From Prorocentrum cordatum (lineage: Eukaryota; Sar; Dinophyceae; Prorocentrales; Prorocentraceae): a stretch of 64,000 bases of DNA. The notes beneath the pieces were generated by a model. That model saw only the letters and a list, made by a program, of their open reading frames with translations, did not search any database and was not told the DNA's origin. The stretch covers positions 1-64,000 of the forward strand of contig CAUYUJ010016910.1 of assembly GCA_963575745.1 (NCBI GenBank), read 5' to 3'. Both the position numbers and the translations under genes were made by a program. Shown here piece by piece: positions 31,606 through 43,200 of this stretch (position 1 is the stretch's first letter; each line of letters begins with the position of its first letter).

Positions 31606-32878
31606 GCTCACCCCGATGCACAGAGCGTTGCGCAGCTGCGACGGGGATCTCTGGCGACGCGCTGCATCCCAGGGAGACGGGGTGATTGTGGGCCACGTAG
31701 TCGGGGGGGAGGGACGGGCCACTGAGGCAAACGCATGAAGGGGGACGACTGCTCACGTGCATCGCCCAGCACAATGTTCAAAGGCTGCGCCAGAGCAACG
31801 CGGTGCTCAAGCCAAGGGGGCAAACGCTTGAGCCCCAGCGACCTCCTGCGGGGGCTCTGGCGCGGCAGCGATCGCGCTGGGCGGGCCCATGTTGCCGAGG
31901 CAGCAGCGCCGAGCAGCCCCGCAGCAGCGCTTGAGCGCGCTGCTCCGGGGTTATTTCAGATGCGCGAGATCGCGCACGCACGGCCGATGCTGCGCGGCGG
32001 GGCCCGAGCGACGAGGAGACATGTGAATGAATCGTGCTATTATTATTATGAGTATTATTATTATTAGTTCCTGGATTTTTCTTTGTTCTGGATGTTTTGA
32101 CGAGGAGACCGTCTGCGTTTGGTTTGTTTTGGTTGCTTTTAGTTTCTTATCTAAACCTATGTGTTCTTAGTTGTTGTGAATCTTGTTCGATTTCGACCGG
32201 TTGTCTGACCGATGACGGACCGATGACCTACCGATGACAGCGTCATCGACGGCCGCACCGATGACGGGCGATCAAACAGTATATATATATATGAAAACTA
32301 CCGGTGACGGGACCGATGACGATCGACTACAACGATGACGGACCGATGACCCACCGATGACCTGCCGACGACGGTCGCCGAGGCCCTGTCGCAAGGCACA
32401 TTTTGCTTAGATTATGCAGGCGGCGGGTGTTGAGCGCTGCTGGATGGGCACGTTCGGCGTGCCATGCGTGCGACGTGCATGGGGTCTGCGCATTTCCCCG
32501 CAACTCGTCGCCGCTCTGGTCCCTCCCCACTCCCTTCCTCATTCCCTGAATCCCTCGTCTGCTCCCGCATCTCGCCTCTCGACGCACCCCCTGTCTGTCC
32601 CCTGCTAAGCAGAGAGGCGTGGGCGAGCGCCGAGTGGGGGGTGGAGGGACGAGGGCGGGGAATGGAGCATTGGGCGGGGGGTGGCGGAGACGAGGGCGAG
32701 GAAAGGGGGCGCGGCGGGAGAGGATGAGGGGGTGAGGAAGGGGGGAAGGGCGGGGGGTGGAGAGGATGATGCATGAAAAAATGATGAGTATAACATGATG
32801 TACTTCTGGGCGCGGCTGCTCAAGCGCCAACCACGTCGCACAGGCGCCGCGCTACATCTCCACCTGCGCCCGCCCATG
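31606..32878. other. intergenic spacer with repeats
   Basis: Downstream of the multi-exon gene. It contains a short TAT/ATT trinucleotide tract at 32,038-32,067, the ACCGATGACGG cluster below and a purine-rich block around 32,620-32,770. No gene recognised. Confidence 0.45.
32205..32365. repeat. ACCGATGACGG cluster
   Basis: Eight or more variants of ACCGATGACGG or CCGATGACC, with an intervening TATATATATA tract at 32,280-32,291. Related to the CATCGATGACG motifs elsewhere in the 20.8-kb segment. Confidence 0.75.
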
Positions 32879-35106
32879 TCCGAGCGGCGTCTGGGGAGGC
32901 TTTGCTTGACGAGCTCCAGCGGCTCTTCTGCATCGGTGAGCTCACGCCCAAGAGTTTCTGCGAGATCAGCTACCATGCCAGCAAAGCTTGCGCAATTGGC
33001 GACGTGAAGCGCTGGGGCCTCGCCCCCCAGCCACATTGGAACACAGGGCACTATAGTCGACACATTGAAAAGCAAATACGTGACACCGGGGTCAACCAAG
33101 TACAGTCTGTTGTCTTGGACGTGCCGTGTCAATCTCGCCAGACGCGCGCTCGTGCGAGCGTGCAGATCTCGGCGCGCCCGTTCCACGATCTGCTCAAGAA
33201 CGAGGTGTCGATGCCGCTGGCCGAGCCCAGCATGCGACGTCAGATGGCATCCATCGATTGGCCCCCTGTCGTCCGTGAACACCCCGCGGTGGCAAGCGCC
33301 GAGCAAGACGAACTCATCATACCAATAGGTATCTATGTTGACTCAGCCCAATACGGCGGCACAGCAGGTGCGGGGCGGACCAAATCTATCTTGGTCATAT
33401 CGGTCGTTAACATGATCACCAAACGACGCCACGTTGGAGTCGTGTTCCGCAAGCAGTTGGCCTGCCGATGTGGATGCAAGGGGAACTGCTCTTACTGGAG
33501 GTTGTTTACTTTCTTGAGGTGGTCGCTCGACGCTCTGGCAATTGGCAAGTATCCACGCGCCACGTGGGATCACAGCCGCTGGCCTGATAAGGAGTCAGAC
33601 AGACGTAGTCAAGGTGGTTCCTCGCTCGGCTTGAAGGCGGCGTGCTGCTACATCATGGCCGACTGGGAGGGGGTGGCCCAATTCTTCAACGTTCCCAACT
33701 GGAGCTCGGCGCTGCACTGCTGACCCCTCTGCGACACGTCTTTGGAGAACATGCACTTATACAGGACTGCGCCTTTCGCCGCCAATGCGCCGTCGCACGT
33801 AGCGCAATGATGCGGGCGCTAAGGTGGGCGGGCGGGCGATTGGGGCGGGGCGAGCGGGAGGCGGGGGGGGGCGGATGAGTGGCGAAGGGGTGGAAGGGGC
33901 AGGGGAAGGCGAGGGAATGTTGGATGAGGTGGGGGGCCGTCGGAAGATCAGTCTGCGCCGAGTCCGGTCGTCGCTTCTGTCCTCCATCTTCTACTCCATC
34001 TCCTCCTCCACCTCCTCTAGCTCCTCCTCCATCTCCTCCTGTCCTTTCCTCCTCCATCTTCTCTTGTTCCTCTCTCTCTCCTCCGACGTCTGGTCGCGAT
34101 GCCGCTGTCGCGAGCCAGCGGCGCCAGCCTTCTTGTTGATGAAGACGAGCGGCCCTGGAACGATCACGAGGAGGGCGATCGCCTGGACGCGTCGCGGCAG
34201 GCAGAGGCGTGGATCCACGTGGGATCAGACATAGAAACGGCTAGGCTCTGGGAAGAAACCATGATGTTCTTTGATCGTCGGGGCGCAGGTCGGGGCCTAA
34301 CTGTTGGAGCTGATACAATTGCACTCAATGATCGCAGCGCCCCCCTGAGAAATCACGACCGCCAAATTCCCCAGCCAGGGCTAGAGGATGTTGGACATTA
34401 CGCCGTCGTAGACACGCCGTGCTGGCTAAAATTCTGGCGCCCGTCCAGAGCCACGCTCACGACCTTGCCAAATCCAGTCTTTGAAGCAGGGGCCGGCTTG
34501 AGCATTGCAAAGAATTTTGGCGTGGATTTCCTCCACGCGGTCGCGCTCGGCGCGATGCCATCCAGTGTCCGTGCAATTATGAAGGCTTTGGTGCAATCAG
34601 ACGCGTTCGTCCCTCGTGGGGCAAATCAGGAAACACGGTGGTCTATAGGGTTCAGCCGTCTAAGTGTGCTTCTGAACCAGTGGCGCACGTCAGAGAAACT
34701 CCAGGGGCGACGTCTGAGTGAGATCGATACCGAGCTCTCTCCGAGCATGTTCGGGAAGCCACACAAGCAAGGCATCAAGCTAAAGGGTGCTGAGACAATT
34801 GGTATGTTTCTTTTTTGCGCGAAGATTATGATGGCAACTTTTTCAGGCCGCATTGCGCGTGGCGCAGGGCTTAAAAGGTGCGCCGACACGTTGCTCGAAT
34901 GGCACGTGGAGCTCGCGCCGTATCCAGACAGGCCCGGTTCTCGCCAATGCGATCGCATCGAGCACTTGGCACTTCGGCATTTGCTTCAGCTTAGGCGCGG
35001 AGGGGCCCCCAGGAAGCCGAAGCACCACCTATCGAAGACGCCTACGGCGAATCACCGCCGCCCCCTGCCTTTTTGGAAACGCCGATGTGGCCGAAAGTTG
35101 GACTAG
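32879..35106 (+). pseudogene. transposase-like protein, dinoflagellate family, interrupted
   Basis: Exon-like frame 32,902-33,720 contains LLDELQRLFCIGELTPKSFC, IPIGIYVDSAQYGG (a candidate first acidic residue), ILVISVVNMITKRRHVGVVF and CRCGCKGNCSYW. This series resembles transposase-like proteins I remember from dinoflagellate genomes. An in-frame TGA at 33,721-33,723 follows, although PLCDTSLENMHLYR continues in the same frame. After a purine- then pyrimidine-rich intron-like stretch, frame 34,099-35,106 adds NPVFEAGAGLSIAKNFGVDF and FLHAVALG (second acidic/His candidate). The family match is from memory. If correct, it is the mobilising enzyme of the surrounding TIR element, now damaged, and donor and acceptor sites are not fixed. 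Confidence 0.5.
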
Positions 35107-35224
35107 AGCTTGGCCAAGCTATCGGACCATGAGTTCCCCGAGTCGGTTTGGAAAGCTTTCGGGGAACACATGGGAGAGAATGATTGTGAACAGGAAGAGG
35201 AAGAGGAATAAATAGAGTAGGAGG

Positions 35225-35910
35225 ATGAGGGTTGTTAGGAGTCTCTTGGGGCACCCTTGGGGTCTGTTGGGGGCTTCTTGGGGGCCTCTTCGAGGCCTCT
35301 TGGAGGCATCTTGGGGGCCTCCTTGGGCCTCTTGGGGGCCTTTGGGGGCTTCCTGGGGGTCTCTTTGGCCGTCTTAGGGCGTTCCTGGTCCGTCTGACGC
35401 CGTCTGGGGCCGTCTTGGGGGCCTCTCTGGGCCGTCTTGGGGCCCTCTTGGGGCGCTTCAGGGCCGTCTTGGAGGCCATGTTGGGCGTCTTGGAGGCCTC
35501 TTGGGCCGTCTTGGGGCGCTCCTGGGGCCGTCTTGGGGGGCCCTTGGGCCGTCATAGGGCCGTCTTGGAGGCCTCTTGGGCGATCTTGGGGGCCTCTTGG
35601 GCCGTCGGAAGGCCGAAAAGATGAAAACGCAAAAAACCTTCAAAAACTCAAAGAAAACCAATGATTGTGGCCTCTTCGGGCTCTCCTGGAGAACGTCTTG
35701 GAAGCCTCGTGGGCCATCTTGGAGGCATCTTGGGGCCATCTTGGCCGTCTTGGAGGGCATATTGGGCCGTCTTGGAGGTATCTTGGAGCCATCTTACCCG
35801 TCTTGGAGGCCATCGTGGCCGTCTTGGAAGCATCTTGGAGGCCATCTTGGGCCATCTTGGCCGTCTTGGAGGCCATCTTGGGCCAAGTTGGGGCAACAAA
35901 GGCATTGGCA
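35225..35910 (-). repeat. degenerate CCAAGACGGCC array, copy c
   Basis: On the minus strand this is the same 12-15 bp unit array as at 1,861-2,880. A head region at 35,600-35,660 encodes LKVFCVFIFSAFRRPK, alongside LKAFGCLACSAFRRSK in copy a. Units such as GGCCGTCTTGGAGGCC are visible on the plus strand. Confidence 0.8.
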
Positions 35911-36037
35911 GACGGATTTTCGGAAATTTACGGGTGGCCGGCGGGGCGGGCCGAAGCCCACTGGGGAGTTCTTTTAGAGAGAAAAAAAAACTGAATCATC
36001 CAGCACGCCGTGCACCCCTGCAAGCAGGGGGCGGCGG

Positions 36038-36215
36038 ATCCTACTGGCCTTCGGCCCATCCCGCCATCGTGCCTGGGCTGTCGGTCTGAGGCATCTTGTA
36101 TATATGCGTGTTGGGATTTCTTGGCTGGCCTCTCGGAGGCCTCTAGGAGGCAGCTTTGAGGCCTCGTGGGGGCCGCGCTGAGGCCCCCCGGGGCTTCATT
36201 TCGGCCTCTGGGCAA
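36038..36215 (-). repeat. dispersed repeat copy d
   Basis: Begins with the CTACTGGCCTTCGGCCCATC core shared with copy b, then GGCCTCTCGGAGGCC-type units. Only about 130 bp separates it from copy c, so both may be parts of one repeat. Confidence 0.75.
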
Positions 36216-37360
<1,145 letters not shown>

Positions 37361-37709
37361 GGGGGGGGGGGGGCAAAGAGCGGGAGGGGAGGAGTTAGAG
37401 GGAAATGGGGAGAACGAGAAAGGAATGGAGGAATCACCATCGGCAGCAACAGGCCATGAGAGATAGTGAGGGAGAGGGGGGAGAGAGATGGGGGGAGGGG
37501 GGCAGGGGGGAGGGGGAAACAAGGGCATGCAGCCCTCTGAGGATCCGGTATATGGGACATCCTCGTATTTATGCTACGAGGAGGGACGAAACCTTGAACG
37601 CTCTCTTAGCCAATTTGGCAGAAGCTAGTCACGCGTCGCAGTTCGAGCGCGGTGTATTCCAGCGCTTGGACCTCCAGGTCGCGCTCGACATAGGCGTTGC
37701 CCGATCCAA

Positions 37710-38870
37710 GTGATGGCTTTCTTTCTGCTGATCTTTGCGCGGACGGTTGCGCGCGGCAGCGCATCTGCGGGGCCTGTTCCAGACTGGGTCGCGCAGTTGG
37801 CGACGACCAACGCCGACCCGACTCGCTGGGGCCAGGTGCAATTCGTGGCGGAGACTGTGCCCGCTCTTCTTCGTACTGGCATGAGGGTTGCAAATGCTCG
37901 CCGTCTGTTCTTCTGTGTGTAGTTGTTGTGCAACGGCTGGGTTCGCCTCAGAATCCTGCGCGCTCGCAGGGGAGCTGGTGCCGACGCGCATTTGCAACGT
38001 GTTCCACCAGGCAAGATTGTTAAAGACTTGGACTTCGTTCACATCTTCAGCGGGAGCGACTCCCCAGGCAAAGCGATGGCTCGCAAGTCGTACCGCGTGG
38101 GCTCTTTCGACATTGTGAACCACGTGTCGCAGGATATCACTACATGTGCTGGGATGCTGTGGCGCGCCGTCCTCTGCTGCCGTGTTCGCCAGAAGGGGCT
38201 TGTGCATTTCGGCGTGGACTGCCGAAGCTATGCGTGGATCAGCCGATGGCAGAGTGGAAGGTCATCTGATGACCCCGTTGGAAATGAGTCATACCACCTC
38301 GTGAGCATCGGGAACATGATGGCACAGTTCGTCAGCTGGATGTGTACTCACTTGAACCTGTCAGGTGTTTACGTTTCAATCGAGCAGCCAGTTTGCTCGA
38401 TTTGCAAGCACCTCCCTGCTTTCCTTTCGCTCAAGCAGCGCGTGCAGATCAACGCGCTGTGCACGTGGTTGGGTGCGTCTGACCGCGCTCTTCCCATCCC
38501 GAATGGGGGTGCACATCTTTAGTTGCGCTTCGCGCCATCGCCTACAACAGGCGAGGGGTGGCGGTGGGTCGGCGCGACGTGCGCAAAGGAGCTCGCGAGC
38601 GCAAGTTGCCCACCCACTCTCCCGCCCGCCACCTCCCATGGGGGGGTAGCGGACACCACTGTTCCGATCGAGATTGCGGCACGTTTTTTGCGGCGGAAGA
38701 TGCCGAAGAAGACGCTTCCATCGAAGCGACGCCGCGACGCCGTCTGGAGGATGGGCAGAGATTGGGTTGTGGGCGGTCCAGCGCTCAAAGACTCAGGCAA
38801 GTATCCGAAGGCAGTCGGCGAGTGCATGGCCAATATGGCAATTCATGTGTTAAGCGACTGCTCGCCCTGA
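37710..38870 (+). pseudogene. methyltransferase-like ORF with two in-frame TAG codons
   Basis: One frame stays open for 386 codons apart from TAG at 37,920-37,922 and at 38,520-38,522. The middle part carries DFVHIFSGSDSPGKAMARKS, then SFDIVNHVS, FGVDCRSYAWISRW and VYVSIEQPVCSICKH. This order (FSG, acidic end of a strand, DCxS, EQP) parallels motifs I, II, IV and VI of cytosine-5 methyltransferases, but the canonical PC dipeptide is absent. The C-terminal part (KDSGKYPKAVGECMANMAI) resembles the end of an uncharacterised dinoflagellate family I recall. Either it is a nonsense-broken copy or the TAGs are recoded. Function not known. Confidence 0.5.
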
Positions 38871-39575
38871 TTTTCACTCTGGCATCGCGCGGCGCGCTGC
38901 GCGAGCTGGCGTGTGCAAGGCGCAATTCGTGCATATCAATGCGTCGTGTTACATCGCGTTTCACGTTCGATCGCAGTGGCGCGGTGCGCCCATGTGCGCA
39001 AACATGTGTGGCGACGCTTTTAAAAGTGAGTTGAAATGCAATCGTGCCCCCTCATCGTGCAGTGATCACCCTTTCTCATCTTACCACCTCTTTCACCCCT
39101 CATCTTCCTCGCACCTCCCTCCTTCCCTCCCCCCCTCCCCCCCCCTCCCTCCTTTGTCTCTCCGTCATCTCGCCCCCTCCCCTCATTCTGCCTACATCCG
39201 ACTTCGCCTGCCTCTGTCGATCTGCCTGCCGTCTGGCGCTGGACGTCCGCGGGGGGGGGTCATCGCGCACGGGGCCTCTCCCGCCCCCTGGCACACGGGC
39301 CGATGCATCGGCGATGTGGCATCGGTTCGTCATCGATGATGCCGCCGATGCGTCGGCGACGCATCGCCGATTCGCACAATGCGGGCTTGGCGCGGGGCCC
39401 CTCGAGGCAGAGGGGGGGGAGGTGGGGGCGGCAGAAGGCGGATGACGGAGGATGGTTGTTTGTTCTACGCTTCGTGGCAGAGGGAAGCGACAAATCAACT
39501 CTTATGGCTGCCGCGACTGGCGGCGCGGCTGCCCGTCCGGTCGACCAGTCTGGTCGAGCTCCCTGCTGCGGGCCC
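38871..39575. other. spacer, no gene supported
   Basis: A short plus-strand frame (38,911-39,040: CKAQFVHINASCYIAFHVRS) looks protein-like but has no partner exon I can identify. C/T-rich DNA and a CATCGATG motif cluster (39,300-39,365) follow. Confidence 0.4.
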
Positions 39576-40403
39576 TCACCGTCGTCGCCACTGTCGAGGC
39601 TGATGATCTGCCTGATTGTAGACCTGAAATCCCGTCGAAGGGTAGAGCGCGGCCACGTAGACGTTCGTCGTGCTGATCATGATGTTGCCCTTCATCGCAG
39701 GCCCCGCTGCTTGGCCGTGTTCGTCTGCGCGGTAGATGCGGATGTTCGATACCTCCACTTTGCCCTGGTGCTTCCACTTCATACTCGACGCGATGCACTT
39801 CTTGAGCACCACCACGTTGTGCGGCGGGCTGGTCGCGCCGCGTCCGCCAGGGCTCGAAATGTCGACCGTCTTCGGCGGCAGCTTGATGGCCAGCCAATCG
39901 TCCATCTCCTGGAAGAAGCAGCACACTGTGTTTGCGCTGCCGTCCTCGCTCGTCTTGTGGCCTGATGTCGGCTCGTCGCTGTCGGGCCACTTGATATCGC
40001 CGCCGGTCATCGTCTCTGGGGTGGCGGGGCCCTCCGTAGTCTCACCGAAGAGCCACGCGCTCTTCGGCACGAACTCGTGATTCTTGATCTCGTCGCCCCT
40101 TGGCTGTGGCACCCGCACAGGCGCGCCTGTTGTAGGATCATTTGCTCCCTTGGCTCTGTAAAGCTTGATCTTCCCGAAGTCGCGGTACTCGTCCAAGTAG
40201 TTGCCGAGCTGCTGCTTGATCGCGCCAGCAGTCGAGCAGTCTTTGTAATACTCCATGTCTTCGGGACTCATGCCAACAAGCTTGCGCGGGCTCGTCGGGA
40301 ATGGGAGGCGCGCCCAAGTCTGCAATGTGTCGCAGAATATGTTGTGGAAGTTAGGCTTCTCGACCGTCAAGTCGGCCTGCGCGATGATGCAGGTCTGGCT
40401 CAT
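39576..40403 (-). CDS. unknown globular protein, 275 codons
   Basis: An ATG at 40,403 opens a minus-strand frame with ordinary amino-acid composition: MSQTCIIAQADLTVEKPNFH, PRKLVGMSPEDMEYYKDC, KIKLYRAKGANDPTTGAP, VCCFFQEMDDWLAIKLPP and MKGNIMISTTNVYVAALYPS. No signal peptide, membrane segment or known catalytic motif is visible. A GT at ATTTCAGGTCTACAAT near 39,625 could be a splice donor, in which case the last residues listed are intronic and more exons follow. It runs opposite to the other genes of the 20.8-kb segment. Family not recognised. Confidence 0.55.
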   Translation of the reverse strand: MSQTCIIAQADLTVEKPNFHNIFCDTLQTWARLPFPTSPRKLVGMSPEDMEYYKDCSTAGAIKQQLGNYLDEYRDFGKIKLYRAKGANDPTTGAPVRVPQPRGDEIKNHEFVPKSAWLFGETTEGPATPETMTGGDIKWPDSDEPTSGHKTSEDGSANTVCCFFQEMDDWLAIKLPPKTVDISSPGGRGATSPPHNVVVLKKCIASSMKWKHQGKVEVSNIRIYRADEHGQAAGPAMKGNIMISTTNVYVAALYPSTGFQVYNQADHQPRQWRRR

Positions 40404-40713
40404 GGCAGCCGTCGTCGCGCGGAGACCGCGCAGGAGGCTGAAGACTCAGGCGCGCGCGAGCGCCAAGCTTGAGTGGGATGGCTACGGAAGGGGGGGTACA
40501 GGGGGGACCGAACAGCTACATGGATGGAGGACGTTGTGCGCCGTGTCACAGTTACACAGATGGGTGGCGACAGGGTGCCCCGCGTCTGCGTGGATGGAGG
40601 GCGTTCCTTCTGCGCACTTGGGATCTCGACTGGGGGCGCAGCCAGGTCCGTGGATCGATAGCGGTTCGCTGGTCGACTCTGTCCACAGTCACCCTCGAAG
40701 GCGAAACGCACAC

Positions 40714-40715
<2 letters not shown>

Positions 40716-40761
<46 letters not shown>

Positions 40762-40804
40762 AAAGAAAGAAAGAAAGAAAGAAATAACGAAAGAGAGAGA
40801 GAGG

Positions 40805-40858
<54 letters not shown>

Positions 40859-40880
40859 ATCTAGAGAGAGAGAGAGTGAG
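40716..40880. repeat. (GA)n microsatellite
   Basis: GA and GAAA repeats directly upstream of the gene at 40,987. No coding value. Confidence 0.95.
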
Positions 40881-40986
40881 AAGGCGTCGGGATGATGGCG
40901 ATGGTGATGTCGATGACCTAGCCTAATTCGGCTCGGGTGTGGGTGCCACGCCGGGCTGGGCGCGTGGTGATCTGGTGATCTACGCC

Positions 40987-42225
40987 ATGGCATTCGCGCC
41001 ACCAGTGCTCGAGCCCCCACTTCAACGCGCAGGCCGTGTACATGCGCAAGAAGAGATGTGGAGGCAGATCCTGGCGGCGCCATGGCGCTACCACGAGGAG
41101 TCGACCATGTGGGCGCAATGCGGGCTCCGACGGGCTGCGAGCAAGGATGTGGACGCAGTGGAGAAGAACCCCTACGACGACGACGACAACAACGGCGACT
41201 GCCACACGGACGGTGACAAGAACGGCGACTGCTACGGCTACGATCCCCATGAGAGCTCAGAGGACGAGCCCAGCCCAAATGACGAGTTGGCGGGGCACCT
41301 CATGAAGATGGATCCCGCTCCAGCGAAGACTGATCGCGTGATCGACAACCTCATCAAGAAGAAGGATGACGACACCACCGTAGAGGATGACGACATCGGC
41401 GAGAAGGATGACGACATCACCGAGAAGGATGACGACATCGCCGAGAAGGAGAAGAAGGATGACGACATCGCCGAGAAGGAGAAGAAGGATGACGACATCG
41501 CCGAGAAGGAGAACGACGAGGCGATCCACAACGTCACCGAGAAGATGCTCACCGCTGCTGGCCTGGACGAAGAGGAAAGCGATCAGGACGACAAGTTCAC
41601 GTTGAAGTGCCTCCGCGGGACGCCTGCCCCGAACTCGCCCGAGGCTGACTACCTGGGCCCCGTGGTCACTCCCGCGGCCTGGACCCCAGTCCTCAACGTC
41701 CTCAAGACCCTCGCAGTCGGCGAGGCGGCCACGCAGGACGCGCAGGCGCGTGTAACGATGAGGAGGGCGATGATGAGACTATTGGTCGTCAGTCGTCGTC
41801 GTCCTCGCTTGTTCGTCGTCATGCCGTCGATGGGCATCGACATGTCATCGATGCGTCATCGATGGCCCCATCGATGACGCATCGATGCCCATCGATGGCA
41901 GGACGACGCACGGGCGGCGACGACTGACGACCGACGACGACGACAACCTCCCACTTAGAATTGACGACTGACGACGGAAGACGGCCTGGATAAACGAGGA
42001 AGGCGACGACGATCGGTGACGAAGACAGTCGACGACGACGATCGACGACTCTGACGATTGACGACGACGGGCCACTGGTCGACGATATTGGTGACGACGG
42101 CGACTGGCGACGACGATCGACGATGACGATGGGCGACGACGATCGATCGACGACGTTCGATCGACGTCGACGCCCCGCATCTTCCCGAGGAGCCCCCGCG
42201 CAAGAAGCGCATCTTCGAGTCGTGA
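40987..42225 (+). CDS. acidic repeat protein with C-terminal nuclear localisation signal
   Basis: The first in-frame ATG is 40,987. Exon 1 runs to 41,751 (255 codons), where GTAACG offers a donor. An AG at 42,188-42,189 precedes exon 2 (42,190-42,225), which joins in phase and encodes EPPRKKRIFES and stop TGA. The exon 1 product has a short helical start (EEMWRQILAAPWRYHEEST), an Asp/Asn-rich segment, then six or so copies of a KDDDIAEKE-type repeat (41,361-41,520), and a more ordinary C-terminal part (PEADYLGPVVTPAAWTPVLN). PRKKR is a classical nuclear-import motif. Function unknown; the intron contains degenerate GACGACG repeats and an ATCGATG cluster. Confidence 0.5.
41361..41520 (+). repeat. 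27-30 bp in-frame tandem repeat
   Basis: Repeated GATGACGACATCGCCGAGAA with variable AAGGAG insertions, encoding KDDDIxEKE units. The units are multiples of three and keep the frame. Confidence 0.9.
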
Positions 42226-42654
42226 GTGGTGGCGCAGGCTCGAGCGGCCGTCGCCCGCGGGGCCCTGGGGCCCGCGGGCCCTGGGTCTGCGCCCGGTGGC
42301 CCTGGGTCTGCGTCTGGTGGCCCTGGGGCCGCGGGGGCCCCTGGCTGGCCCATCCAGGGTCTTCTTGCTTTTGCAGGGCGGCGCCCTCCTCCTCCTCCTC
42401 CTCCTCCTCCGCCCCCTCCTCTATCCTCCTCCCCCTCCTGTCCCGTTTCGAGACAGCTCTGCTGAGGCGGCCCCCATCCCCCCCCCTCCTCTCCTCCATC
42501 TCACTTCCTCTCCCCCTTGCCCTCCTCGCGCCCCGCCCCTGCGGCGCCGCGCGGCGGCCTCGTCGACCGCGCCGTCCACGGGGCCGACCTGCGCCTCGCG
42601 CCCTCGGGCGATCCCACAACCCAGGCACGGTGGCGGTGCCGCAGGCCTCACGCG
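42226..42654. other. GC-rich spacer with short tandem repeats
   Basis: GGTGGCCCTGGGTCTGCG-type repeats lie at 42,255-42,350, then CTC-rich DNA. No supported gene. Confidence 0.45.
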
Positions 42655-42902
42655 CGGGCGCGCGTGCGTGGGCGTGCGCGGGCGTGCGCGTGTGTGTGCG
42701 CGTGCGTGTGTGTGTGCGCGTGTGTGCGTGTGCGTGTGTGCGTGTGTGCGTGTGCGTGTGCGTGTGCGTGTGCGCGTGCGTGTGTGAGTGAGTGTGAGTG
42801 TGAGCTCTGTGTGTGTGTGCGTGTGTGTGTTGTGTGCGCGCGTGTGTGTGTGTGTGCGTGCGCGCGTGCGTTCGCGCGCGCGTGCGCGCGTGCACGTGCG
42901 TG
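42655..42902. repeat. (TG)n/(CG)n alternating tract
   Basis: Alternating GT and GC dinucleotides over about 250 bp, likely Z-DNA-prone. It mirrors in position, not in orientation, the tract at 22,856-23,145 near the other TIR. Confidence 0.95.
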
Positions 42903-43131
42903 TTTTCTTGCGCGGCGCGATGCGCGCGAGGGGTGCATGGGCCGTGTCAGGCGTGAGACAATGCGTGATTATGTTTATGAGTTCTACAATGCCTGAACAC
43001 ACGTATGCGCCGATAAATGCATAGTTGCGCGGGCACTGACGCACCACTTCGTCACTTTTATTACATCAACAAATCTTCGAACAACATATAACGTTTAATA
43101 CAGCCGCCCACGCTTATAATAACCGTCAATG

Positions 43132-43200
43132 TTTATAATAACACTTGAACTATCTAACATGCGTCCGACGCTTATTATAGCAAGTCCGGGCCCTCTGGGG
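43132..43200 (-). repeat. right terminal inverted repeat
   Basis: On the minus strand it begins CCCCAGAGGGCC at 43,200 and reads inward, pairing with 22,392-22,460. TTATAATA-type subterminal motifs lie at 43,112-43,141 and 43,171-43,179. Confidence 0.7.
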
